DNA of 64,000 nt from positions 124,001 through 188,000 of the forward strand of contig NZ_FNGS01000011.1 in NCBI RefSeq assembly GCF_900103285.1, given 5' to 3'. Under the pieces are notes generated by a model. The model saw only the letters and a program-made list of their open reading frames with translations, made no database searches and was not told the DNA's origin. Source of the stretch: Siphonobacter aquaeclarae. Its GTDB lineage: Bacteria; Bacteroidota; Bacteroidia; Cytophagales; Spirosomataceae. The translations under genes and the position numbers were made by a program. The stretch's first letter is position 1, and each line of letters starts with the position of its first letter. Below, one piece after another: positions 49,743 through 57,641 of the stretch.

Positions 49743-49764
49743 AATAGTATGCTTGCATAATATT
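49743..49764. promoter_or_regulatory. Operator-type palindrome, site A
   Basis: AATAGTATG-CTTG-CATAATATT is a 22-base near-perfect inverted repeat (9-bp arms, one mismatch). It matches site C before the acyl-CoA dehydrogenase at 21 of 22 positions in reverse complement, and site B 50 bases away. Confidence 0.7.
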
Positions 49765-49784
49765 AGGTATGCATTCTATCTTTG
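49753..49784 (+). promoter_or_regulatory. Promoter TTG-N21-TATCTTTG reading into the DUF3857 intergenic side
   Basis: TTG at 49753-49755 and TATCTTTG at 49777-49784 (exact TAnnTTTG) have a 21-base spacing. The -33 part lies inside operator site A, and the predicted start near 49791 is just before site B. Downstream there is no gene on this strand for over 100 bases. Confidence 0.55.
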
Positions 49785-49792
49785 AGCATCCC

Positions 49793-49814
49793 AATAGTAT
49801 GTAAGCATACTATT
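49793..49814. promoter_or_regulatory. Operator-type palindrome, site B (perfect arms)
   Basis: AATAGTATG-TAAG-CATACTATT has perfect 9-bp arms around a 4-base centre. It lies exactly 50 bases from site A start to start, about five helical turns, on the same face. Confidence 0.7.
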
Positions 49815-49864
49815 ACCGTATGTCGGAATTATGAATTTCATCGCGTAAAACTAAAAACCAGATC

Positions 49865-49911
49865 ACCCGTCAGGATGAGGCGAAGGCAGCCCCTTCCCTC
49901 ATCCAACGGGT
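49865..49911. terminator. Bidirectional hairpin at the end of the DUF3857 gene
   Basis: The stem pairs acccgt and ggatgagg with cctcatcc and acggg(t), with a 16-base loop and a small bulge. A T run follows on the plus strand, and a T run lies a few bases after it on the minus strand. The right arm reaches the DUF3857 stop. Confidence 0.6.
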
Positions 49912-51806
49912 CATTTTTCTTTCCAGACAGCCTGTACGCGATCGGCTTTTGCTACTTTTTTCCAGAAATCAATCCATGCTGCATAATCGGACGCGGGCCT
50001 TCGGACCGGCAGCACCTGCAACGTGCGGATATAGGTAAGTCCCTCCGGCCCTGCCATTGTTTTTGCGCGGTACGTCCCGAACTGGGTTTTGATTTCCACC
50101 GCCTCCGGAAGCCCCTCCAGCTGGTATCCTTCCGGTACGTGGCAGGTAACGGTATCCGCGTCCGTGAATCCCCGCTTCCAGATAAGGTCGTGTACGCGCG
50201 GTACCGTCGCATCCGGAACCGGCATCTTCCGGGAAAACTGAGCCAGCGGAACAAACAGGCGGTGATCGGTCAGCGTTCCTGCCTGCCGCATATCCAGGGT
50301 CAGTTCTTCCGTCATAACCGGACCGGCCGGCAGCGATGCATCTGACAGCTGAAAACGAACCAGGTCGAACGAAGCCAGGTGAATCTGTTGCAGCATCCAT
50401 TTCCGCAGATCCTCTCCGGACGTAGTCTCCTTCACCTCCCGCAGGGTTTCCTGCTGAATACCGGTGTAGCGCGTTGCCATGTCCACCCGGGCGCTGCCCT
50501 TTGCATCCAGGCGTACGTTCACACGCCGGAATACGCCGTTTTGTTGCTCCTGATAGTCGGGCGTCCGGACCAGTTTACCCCCCGCCGGGGTTTCCAGCAA
50601 GGCATACCTTCCGCCGGTGAAACTGCCCATGTACCCCGGCTGGCCGTACTGGTCGGTACACTCCAGCCATACGGTATCCTTTTCCAGCGGCACACAAAGT
50701 ACCTCGTGGTTGAATACCACCGACGGAAAGTCCGGCAAAATATCCGGCCGGCTTTTCCCCGCTGTAATGGACGCCGTAAACGATTGAATACCAGCCACTT
50801 TCAACATTCCTTTCAGGTAGTTGGAAAGCGCCTTGCAATCGCCGTACCCCTTTTCCGCAACGGTGGACGCGGGAAACGTCTGCCAGCCGCCGATTCCCAC
50901 CTGAATACTGACATAACGGGTAGACTGCTGCAGGTGCCGGTATAGTCTGGCAATTTTGACGCGGGTATCTTTTTCATCCCTGACCAATTGCAGAACGGCT
51001 TGTTTCGTCGTTTCGGGCAATTCATCGCGTCCGGCATTCAGGTCATAAAAAAACTGACCGATTTCTTTCCAGGAAGCGGCGGAGCCTTTGTATCCCTCCA
51101 TCTGAAAAGCATTCGGAGCCATCAGTACCGCCGGCCCGCAAACGGCATACGGATCCGTATAAGGTTCTTTTTCTCTCGGAGACAGGTTTCGAACCTCCCA
51201 GGTTTGAGTAAGGATGCCGGCTTCCTCCGTCTTCCGAAGCAGCTTCGCTCCGTTCAGCTCCCGGTACCGGACGCCGAGAGACGCGGGCACGCGCACCGTC
51301 AGGGACGACTGCTCCACGGCCGCCTCCTCATCCTGTTGCGGAAACCAGTACGGATAGAAGGCCGTAGACTTCGAAACAAGCTCATAGGCGAACTCTACCG
51401 TAAACGGGTAGACAGCATACCGGAAGGTTGCCTGCCGTACTTTGGAGTCGTCGTATAGCGAGTAGCTCGCGTGGGCGGAAGCATCGACGATATCCGATTT
51501 CTTCAGCCGTTTCTGCTCCTTGCCGGAGGCGTCGAGCAGTCGGCCTTCGAAGGACCGGATCCGGGCGTTTTTGTTGTAAAACACTTCTTTGGAGGCATAA
51601 TCGAGCCCCCGTTCATCAAAAATCGTCACCACCTCCCGGACGCGCTCGACAGCCTCTCCCGCCGCCGTAATTTCAAATTCCTCTTCGCGGAGGCGGATAA
51701 CCGCTCCTGCATCCCGCTTCAGCTCCGGACGGACACTGAAGGCGGGGTATTGCTGAGCCTGCGCCCAAAACGGCAGGCAACCCAGCAGCAACCAGATCAG
51801 ACGCAT
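49911..51806 (-). CDS. Exported DUF3857 / transglutaminase-like protein (intact triad)
   Basis: This 631-residue protein has a signal peptide (1-17), the DUF3857 beta-domain (about 20-220) and a transglutaminase-like papain fold. The catalytic Cys is Cys324 in GYGDCKALSNYL; candidate His and Asp lie in VFNHEVLCV and LECTDQYG. The cluster of two DUF3857 genes with one base between them is common in Bacteroidota envelopes; substrate unknown. The neighbouring paralogue has Ser in place of the catalytic Cys. Confidence 0.84.
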   Translation of the reverse strand: MRLIWLLLGCLPFWAQAQQYPAFSVRPELKRDAGAVIRLREEEFEITAAGEAVERVREVVTIFDERGLDYASKEVFYNKNARIRSFEGRLLDASGKEQKRLKKSDIVDASAHASYSLYDDSKVRQATFRYAVYPFTVEFAYELVSKSTAFYPYWFPQQDEEAAVEQSSLTVRVPASLGVRYRELNGAKLLRKTEEAGILTQTWEVRNLSPREKEPYTDPYAVCGPAVLMAPNAFQMEGYKGSAASWKEIGQFFYDLNAGRDELPETTKQAVLQLVRDEKDTRVKIARLYRHLQQSTRYVSIQVGIGGWQTFPASTVAEKGYGDCKALSNYLKGMLKVAGIQSFTASITAGKSRPDILPDFPSVVFNHEVLCVPLEKDTVWLECTDQYGQPGYMGSFTGGRYALLETPAGGKLVRTPDYQEQQNGVFRRVNVRLDAKGSARVDMATRYTGIQQETLREVKETTSGEDLRKWMLQQIHLASFDLVRFQLSDASLPAGPVMTEELTLDMRQAGTLTDHRLFVPLAQFSRKMPVPDATVPRVHDLIWKRGFTDADTVTCHVPEGYQLEGLPEAVEIKTQFGTYRAKTMAGPEGLTYIRTLQVLPVRRPASDYAAWIDFWKKVAKADRVQAVWKEK

Positions 51807-51807
51807 G

Positions 51808-53745
51808 TTATTTCTTTTTGAGGACGACCTTCTCGGTATGTTTCGCGATAACCATGTCCATCAGCTGTTTGAGGTAAGGGTATTCGTCGGAGGTATAAAC
51901 AGGCTTTTTAAGTTGCAGGCGGCTCACGAAGAGTAACTGCTTGTCTTCCGCGAGCTGCATCTGAAAAGTAAACCGGCCGCCGTCTTCCGGCAGCACGATT
52001 ACCTTCGGCGCCGGAAGCGCCTCGGGAAGATACCCTTCCGGCAGGTTCACGGTAGCCATGACGACCTGCTCGGTCGGATGGCCAAAGTCGACCGGATACA
52101 ACCGCGTAGCATGCTTGAACTGGTTGCGGGAAATCGCCCGGCCGAGGGACGGGTCCAGGTACAGCCTGTCGCCGGTACGGGTGCAGGCGTCCTCGTACGC
52201 GATCTCCGCCGAAAAGACGAAGCTTTTGGCCGGATCCTCGAGGAATTCCGCCTTTGCGTTTGAGACCGACCCTTCGCCCGACTGGCCTAATATCCAGGAA
52301 CGTGCCAGTTTTTCCGTGCTGCTTTTTATTAACTCATGCCGACGGTTAAGCGCTTCATAACCCGACCAGGTATACGCTATTTTACCGGTCAGGCTGGCGT
52401 CGGCTTTGAGGTTGTACTCCAGGGAGATAACCTCCCGGCTCGTTACCGGTGCGAGGTAAATCCAGTCAGCCTTGTCCCTGTCTACAATGCGGCCTACTTT
52501 ATTCAGACAGCGGTACGGCAGCGTGCCTAGCGGAAGATAGGCGTCGGTTGCGTCAAGAAAAACCGGCTTTCCGCCGATGTACGTGACGCCTACCACTTCG
52601 TTGAAATAGCTGAGCATCGGAAATTCGAGGAAGACCATACCGTTGTCACGGGTACTGAGCAGAACCGGAAATACCGGCAGATTCAATTCCCGTACCAGCC
52701 CGATCAGCAGCAGGTTAATTTCGGCCGAGTTACCTGTTTTCTGTTCGAAAATTGTCTTCGGCGTACTTTCAGACCAAAACCGTGATTTACCGTTCCAGGT
52801 CATCAGCTGGCGAATCGTTTTCTGGGCTTCCGCCACCATTCCGAGCGTATCCGGATGCGCCGCGCGAATAGCCTGGGCAAGCTCTTTCAGAAAACTGGTT
52901 TTCCGGAGATACCGGCCTACCTGATCGTCGTTAATGAGGCTTTTGTCAATGTCGGTCCAGCGGTTGGAGTAGCTCTTGACGATCCCATCGAGCGCACTGC
53001 GTTCGAGCTCAAACCGTAACCGGGCAAGGTAGTCTTCCGGGTTGGTAGTATAGGGTTCGGTGCGGATCGCCGGGACGTCTTCGACCACATACTGAAAATT
53101 CATACCATACCGGTCATCGTTGTCTGTCTTGTTGACTTTCAGCGGTCTGGGATTCTGGAAGATCGTACGGTAGTAGAGTTTAGGCGGAAAAAATCCGGCA
53201 CATTCGCTTCGACGAACCGGAATATCGGATTGAAAAAACCAGTCTTTCGGTTGAAAAATAAAGTCCGACGCCAGCTCATACTGATACTCAATAATACATC
53301 CTTCCTGCACGTGGGGAAGGGTAAATTTAGTCAGGTACAGGCGGTCACCTGCTTTCGATTCAAACAGGGCCGATTTCCGGAATTCTTCCGATTGAATGAC
53401 GCCGTTTTCCAGCCAATAGGTCCGCCCTCTTACGTTCACAACAAACTCTTCTGACCGGTTTCCGTTCCGGTATTGGGGGATGGAAATAGTCGCTCGCTCA
53501 TATGCTGATTTCCGGAAGATTTTAATACGCCGGAAGAACTCCTGGCGGATTTTGTAGTATCCACCCTCCGGCTCCGGGAGGTTCAGGTAGGTGTAATCAT
53601 CCAGAATAGCGGCATCCGCCGACGAATCGCCGGGATACACCGTCATCCGGAGATCATCCGCTGTAATCTTGGGAACAGATCGCTTCTGCGCAAAGGCAAT
53701 ACATCCTGAAAAAAGAGACAGGACGAGTACTAAAAAAAGTCTCAT
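51808..53745 (-). CDS. Exported DUF3857 / transglutaminase-fold protein lacking the catalytic Cys
   Basis: This 645-residue protein has a signal peptide (1-19) and the same domain order as its downstream neighbour. The position of the catalytic Cys is Ser340 in KTGNSAEINLLLIGLV, so it is likely a non-catalytic partner. LSTRDNGMVFLEFP and PVFLDATDAYLPLG are typical of this subgroup. It lies one base upstream of the intact paralogue in the same operon, and the two may act together. The start at 53745 (MRLFLVLVLSLF) is fixed by the signal peptide. Confidence 0.83.
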   Translation of the reverse strand: MRLFLVLVLSLFSGCIAFAQKRSVPKITADDLRMTVYPGDSSADAAILDDYTYLNLPEPEGGYYKIRQEFFRRIKIFRKSAYERATISIPQYRNGNRSEEFVVNVRGRTYWLENGVIQSEEFRKSALFESKAGDRLYLTKFTLPHVQEGCIIEYQYELASDFIFQPKDWFFQSDIPVRRSECAGFFPPKLYYRTIFQNPRPLKVNKTDNDDRYGMNFQYVVEDVPAIRTEPYTTNPEDYLARLRFELERSALDGIVKSYSNRWTDIDKSLINDDQVGRYLRKTSFLKELAQAIRAAHPDTLGMVAEAQKTIRQLMTWNGKSRFWSESTPKTIFEQKTGNSAEINLLLIGLVRELNLPVFPVLLSTRDNGMVFLEFPMLSYFNEVVGVTYIGGKPVFLDATDAYLPLGTLPYRCLNKVGRIVDRDKADWIYLAPVTSREVISLEYNLKADASLTGKIAYTWSGYEALNRRHELIKSSTEKLARSWILGQSGEGSVSNAKAEFLEDPAKSFVFSAEIAYEDACTRTGDRLYLDPSLGRAISRNQFKHATRLYPVDFGHPTEQVVMATVNLPEGYLPEALPAPKVIVLPEDGGRFTFQMQLAEDKQLLFVSRLQLKKPVYTSDEYPYLKQLMDMVIAKHTEKVVLKKK

Positions 53746-54043
53746 ACAACTCGGAATACAAATTTCGGACAGCAGGTTAACGGAGGATAAAAAAGGAAAG
53801 CAGCGAAAGAAGCTACCGCAGGTAGTTTAGTGGAAAGGGGACATGTGTTATGGGGTTAAGGATCGTCGGACAAATAAAGAAAGAAGCCGGCTATTCCTGC
53901 ATTTTCCCGTATGGAATATTTTCAAATGAATCCGTTTCATCAATTCGTGATTTTCTGCCGGCTGATCTTAACAATTTGTTGATTCATTGGCCGGAGAAAT
54001 CTCTGCTTTCCCGCGGATTTTTGCCGGTTCAAACCGAACCACC
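53746..54043. other. Divergent gap before the alkaline phosphatase gene
   Basis: About 300 bases with no credible gene. A/T-rich sequence at 53850-53980 is the likely promoter area, but no exact -7 match was seen on either strand. Confidence 0.5.
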
Positions 54044-55105
54044 ATGTTTCGTTCTTTCTTTCTCTTGTTTTCTATGCTGGCGGTAGCTGCCTCGGCACAA
54101 ACCGCCAAACGACCCAAAAACGTCATCCTGCTGATAGGCGACGGAATGGGCGTCAACCATGTGTATGCGGCCCAACTGGCGAACAAAGCGCCGATTCACC
54201 TCAACCGCTTCCCGTACCTGGGGCTGTCGACCACCCACCCTATCCGGGACTTCGTCACCGACTCCGGCGCCGGCGGCACTGCGCTCGCCATCGGGGTGAA
54301 GACGAAAAACGGCGCTGTCGGAGTCGATTCTTCCGGTACCCCCCACCCGTCCCTGGCCGAGCTCGCCAAACAACACAAACTTGCGACGGGTATCGTCACC
54401 ACGTGCGACATCACCGATGCTACTCCGGCCGATTTCTACGCACACGTCAAATCCCGGAACGAACACGAAGCCATTGCAGGTCAGATGGTTAAGTCCGGAC
54501 TTGACGTCGTCATCGGCGGAGGCATGAAGTACTTTGTTCAACGGAAAGACGGCCAGAATCTCCTCGAAACGTTTCGCAAAAATGGCTATACCGTAGCCGA
54601 TACCTCAGCTGATTTTACAACGGCGAAGGGTGGAAAGCTCGTCGCATTTACGGCTTTTGTCAACCCGAAGAAAGTACTGGAAGGCCGCGGCCCCGAGCTT
54701 CGGCAGGGAGTCGAAAAGGCGCTTACTGTTCTCAACCAGAACAAAAACGGCTTTTTCCTGATGGCAGAAGGCTCGCAGATCGACTGGGGCGGCCATGCCA
54801 ACGACCTGAAGTATATCCTGACCGAGACGCTCGATTTTGACCAGGCAGTAGGTGCAGCGCTTGACTTCGCTGAGAAAGACGGTGAAACCCTCGTCATTGT
54901 GACCGCCGACCACGAAACAGGCGGACTTTCATTGACCAACGGCGACTGGCGCAACGGCGTCGTAGAAGGCAAATTCACGTGGACGAACCATACCGCCAAC
55001 CCGGTACCGGTATTTGCCTTTGGTCCCGGCGCGGAATTGTTCCGGGGTATCTTCCCGAATACGGATGTTCACCAGAAAATCCGTACCGCATGGTGGGGTA
55101 AATAA
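54044..55105 (+). CDS. Exported alkaline phosphatase
   Basis: This 353-residue metalloenzyme hydrolyses phosphomonoesters outside the cytoplasm. After a signal peptide (1-19) it shows VILLIGDGMGVNH (metal Asp), TDSGAGGTALAIG (nucleophile Ser in the DSxAG loop), SQIDWGGHAND and VTADHETGGL (metal His/Asp). It is shorter than E. coli PhoA and lacks that enzyme's disulphide-rich crown insert. ATG 54044 gives the signal peptide; the longer frame is not supported. Confidence 0.92.
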   Translation: MFRSFFLLFSMLAVAASAQTAKRPKNVILLIGDGMGVNHVYAAQLANKAPIHLNRFPYLGLSTTHPIRDFVTDSGAGGTALAIGVKTKNGAVGVDSSGTPHPSLAELAKQHKLATGIVTTCDITDATPADFYAHVKSRNEHEAIAGQMVKSGLDVVIGGGMKYFVQRKDGQNLLETFRKNGYTVADTSADFTTAKGGKLVAFTAFVNPKKVLEGRGPELRQGVEKALTVLNQNKNGFFLMAEGSQIDWGGHANDLKYILTETLDFDQAVGAALDFAEKDGETLVIVTADHETGGLSLTNGDWRNGVVEGKFTWTNHTANPVPVFAFGPGAELFRGIFPNTDVHQKIRTAWWGK

Positions 55106-55120
55106 TCCCTATCGGATACA

Positions 55121-55155
55121 AAAAAAGTCCTCCGGATGCACCGGAGGACTTTTTT
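55121..55155. terminator. Bidirectional terminator between alkaline phosphatase and acyl-CoA dehydrogenase
   Basis: A perfect 15-bp stem (aaaaaagtcctccgg/ccggaggactttttt) with a 5-base loop lies between convergent genes. Confidence 0.92.
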
Positions 55156-55167
55156 ATAGTATCAGGA

Positions 55168-56967
55168 TCAGAAAGGATATCCTCCCGCTTCCAGTGCCGC
55201 GTGAGCAATCCTGCGCCGGGCTTCCTTCAGGTTATACGGATCGATCTTCGTAAACCGCTTCAAGCCGAGCAGCATTACATTTTGCTCGTCTCCTTCTGCA
55301 AAGCTCGTAATCGCCTGACGACCAGCCCAGGCTACTTTTTCGACCGCTTCGTGGAGGTATACCAGCGCAGCTTCCTTCTGCACGGCTACGGCATTTTCGC
55401 CCTTGATACCGATCAGTTTTTCAACCCGCAACAGCGCCGATTCCGCGGCATATACTTCGATCAGCATATCGGCCAGGTTCATGATGATTTCCTGTTCCTT
55501 GTCAAACGCCATCATGAATTTCTGCACGGCTGCTCCGGCTGTCATCAATACTGCCTTTTTCAGGTTTTTGATGACTTTCTTTTCCTTGATAAACAGGCCT
55601 TCCTCTTCTTCTGCACCGAAATCCGGGATACTCATGATTTCCTTCGAAACAGCCATAGCGGGTCCGAGGATATCGAGCTGCCCCTTCATGGCCCGCTTCA
55701 GAATCATATCCACCGTCAGCAGGCGGTTGATTTCGTTCGTGCCTTCAAAAATCCGGTTGATGCGGCTGTCACGGTACGCCCGCTCCATCGGCGCGTCGGC
55801 GGAGTAGCCCATCCCACCGTAGATCTGTACGCCTTCGTCCACGACATAATCCAGAACTTCCGATCCGTGTACCTTGAGGATAGCGCATTCGATGGCGAAT
55901 TGCTCTACCCCCTTGAGCTTGGCTTCAGATTCGGGCATGCCTTCGGCGATGAGGGCCTGAATGGCGTCGTCGATGTTTTGACCGGCCCGATAGGTAGCTG
56001 ATTCAGAAGCGAATAGCTTCACAGCCATCTCCGCAATCTTATGCTGAATCGCGCCGAAGCTGGCGATCGCCGTTCCGAACTGCTTGCGTTCCTTCGCATA
56101 TTGAATGGCCTGGGCTGCAACGGCTTTAGCGCCACCGATACAGGCCGCCGACAGCTTGATACGCCCGATATTCAGGATATTGACAGCAATTTTGAAGCCG
56201 CCTTCCCGCTGGTACAGCAGGTTTTCAACCGGTACCTGGCAATCGTTGAAGAAAATCTGACGGGTATCAGACGATTTGATGCCCAGCTTGTGCTCGGGCT
56301 CGTTCATGGTGATACCGCCGAAGTCACGCTCGACGATAAACGCCGTCAGGTTTTTGTCGTTATCAATTTTTGCAAAAACGATGTAGATATCGGCAAAACC
56401 GCCGTTGGTAATCCACATCTTCTGCCCGTTGAGGACGTAATGCTTGCCATCGGCCGACAACACCGCCTTCGTCTTGCCCGAATTGGCATCCGAGCCGCTG
56501 TCGGGTTCGGTGAGGCAATATGCCGCTTTCCACTCGCCGGTGGCCAGTTTGGGCAGGTATTTGGCCTTCTGCTCTTCGTTTCCGTAGTAGAGAATCGGCA
56601 GGGTGCCGATTCCGGTGTGCGCCGACAGCGCGACGGCAAAGCCTCCGGACGCGCCGATTTTGTCGGTCACGAGCATGGACGTATTGAAATTCATCCCGAA
56701 ACCGCCGTACTCTTCCGGAATCGACGTCGCCAGCAGGCCGAGCTCGCCGGCTTTGTTGAGTAATCCGACGATGGGTTCGTAGCTTTTGGCTTCGTCCAGT
56801 TCTTTCATCCGCGGGAGTACCTCGCGATTCAGAAATTCTTCGCAGGTTGCGGCAACCATCCGTTGCTCTTCTCCGAATTCTTCCGGAATGAACACCGAAT
56901 CCGCCGGAATGTCCTGAATGAGAAACTCTCCTCCTTTTATAGAAGCTCCTGGCTTGGTAGCGATCAT
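55168..56967 (-). CDS. Acyl-CoA dehydrogenase (long/very-long-chain type with C-terminal extension)
   Basis: This 599-residue FAD enzyme has the dehydrogenase core (about 30-430) with LTEPDSGSDA, WITNGGFADIYIVFAK and the catalytic region IFEGTNEINRLL, plus a C-terminal domain of about 160 residues like VLCAD/FadE types. It starts beta-oxidation of fatty acyl-CoA. A 22-bp palindrome (57013-57034) 46 bases upstream suggests control by the same regulator as the FabH-like region. Confidence 0.93.
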   Translation of the reverse strand: MIATKPGASIKGGEFLIQDIPADSVFIPEEFGEEQRMVAATCEEFLNREVLPRMKELDEAKSYEPIVGLLNKAGELGLLATSIPEEYGGFGMNFNTSMLVTDKIGASGGFAVALSAHTGIGTLPILYYGNEEQKAKYLPKLATGEWKAAYCLTEPDSGSDANSGKTKAVLSADGKHYVLNGQKMWITNGGFADIYIVFAKIDNDKNLTAFIVERDFGGITMNEPEHKLGIKSSDTRQIFFNDCQVPVENLLYQREGGFKIAVNILNIGRIKLSAACIGGAKAVAAQAIQYAKERKQFGTAIASFGAIQHKIAEMAVKLFASESATYRAGQNIDDAIQALIAEGMPESEAKLKGVEQFAIECAILKVHGSEVLDYVVDEGVQIYGGMGYSADAPMERAYRDSRINRIFEGTNEINRLLTVDMILKRAMKGQLDILGPAMAVSKEIMSIPDFGAEEEEGLFIKEKKVIKNLKKAVLMTAGAAVQKFMMAFDKEQEIIMNLADMLIEVYAAESALLRVEKLIGIKGENAVAVQKEAALVYLHEAVEKVAWAGRQAITSFAEGDEQNVMLLGLKRFTKIDPYNLKEARRRIAHAALEAGGYPF

Positions 56968-57012
56968 AGTCTGTTTGATTTAGATAGATATCCGAAAGTT
57001 CGACAAAGAAGT

Positions 57013-57034
57013 ATTATTATGCAAGCATACTATT
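57013..57034. promoter_or_regulatory. Operator-type palindrome, site C (acyl-CoA dehydrogenase)
   Basis: ATTATTATG-CAAG-CATACTATT, read on the minus strand, is AATAGTATG-CTTG-CATAATAAT: 21 of 22 bases identical to site A. It lies 46 bases before the ATG of the acyl-CoA dehydrogenase. Confidence 0.72.
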
Positions 57035-57143
57035 TTACTATTTTCAGAAGACGTCGCAGATACGGCTCCCAGCCCTATTTTTCTTTTCGGAGAAAACTTT
57101 TGCCGGCGCTTGCGCGTTACCTTCTTCCCTCCTCTTATGAACC

Positions 57144-57641
57144 ATGATGAAAACCCTGCAACTCCGCATCCAGGTAAACGCCTACTCCACCGAAACTGAG
57201 CTGTCGGCGCCCGAGCAAACGCTGCTGGAACGTGCCCGAGAAGCCACTTACCAGGCTTATGCCCCGTATTCCCGTTTCCACGTAGGCGCGGCGGTATTGC
57301 TGGACGACGGCACCATTTTCACTGCCAATAACCAGGAAAACGCCGCCTTTCCCTCCGGCTCCTGCGCCGAGCAATCCGCCATCTTCTGGATCGGCGCCAA
57401 CCATCCCGAGCGGAAAATCCTATCGATTGCCGTAGTAGCCCGGCCGGGAGACGACCGGATTTTCAAACCCGTATCGCCCTGTGGCGCCTGCCGGCAGGCT
57501 TTGCTGGAATACGAACACCGGCAAAAGCAGCCTATCCGGCTCCTCATGCTGCAACCCGGTGGCGGCGTGCTGGCTATGAACGCCATCGCTGATCTGCTGC
57601 CGGTGAAATTTGATGCGGATGATTTGTTTGACCGGGCCTAG
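57144..57641 (+). CDS. cdd: Cytidine deaminase
   Basis: This 165-residue zinc enzyme deaminates cytidine and deoxycytidine. The active-site Glu and first Cys lie in SGSCAEQSAIFW, and the remaining zinc Cys are in PVSPCGACRQALLEY. The N-terminal substrate region reads AYAPYSRFHVGAAVLLDDGTIFTANNQENAAFPSG. ATG 57144 is followed by a second ATG; either could start. Its stop overlaps the stop of the convergent GH106 gene (ctag). Confidence 0.94.
   Translation: MMKTLQLRIQVNAYSTETELSAPEQTLLERAREATYQAYAPYSRFHVGAAVLLDDGTIFTANNQENAAFPSGSCAEQSAIFWIGANHPERKILSIAVVARPGDDRIFKPVSPCGACRQALLEYEHRQKQPIRLLMLQPGGGVLAMNAIADLLPVKFDADDLFDRA

Larger units (their letters stand above)
49519..49910. other. A/T-rich control region between FabH-like and DUF3857 genes
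   Basis: This 392-base gap holds two operator-type palindromes, an exact plus-strand promoter and a bidirectional hairpin, but no credible protein gene. The half next to the FabH-like gene has no exact -7 match on the minus strand. Confidence 0.6.
49791..49915 (+). ncRNA. Possible short transcript with no reading frame
   Basis: Between the promoter at 49753-49784 and the hairpin at 49865-49911 there is about 120 bases that hold operator site B and only 4- to 5-codon frames. If transcribed, the product would be a small RNA or a vestigial leader. This is inferred from promoter and hairpin alone. Confidence 0.25.

Noticed and set aside
49574-49794. 74-codon minus-strand frame upstream of the FabH-like gene
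   Set aside because: Its MQAYY segment is just the translation of the operator palindrome (the same string appears at 57 kb). It shows no recognisable domain or conserved features.
56863-57147. 94-codon plus-strand frame before cdd
   Set aside because: It crosses the acyl-CoA dehydrogenase start and operator C; again MQAYY is operator sequence.
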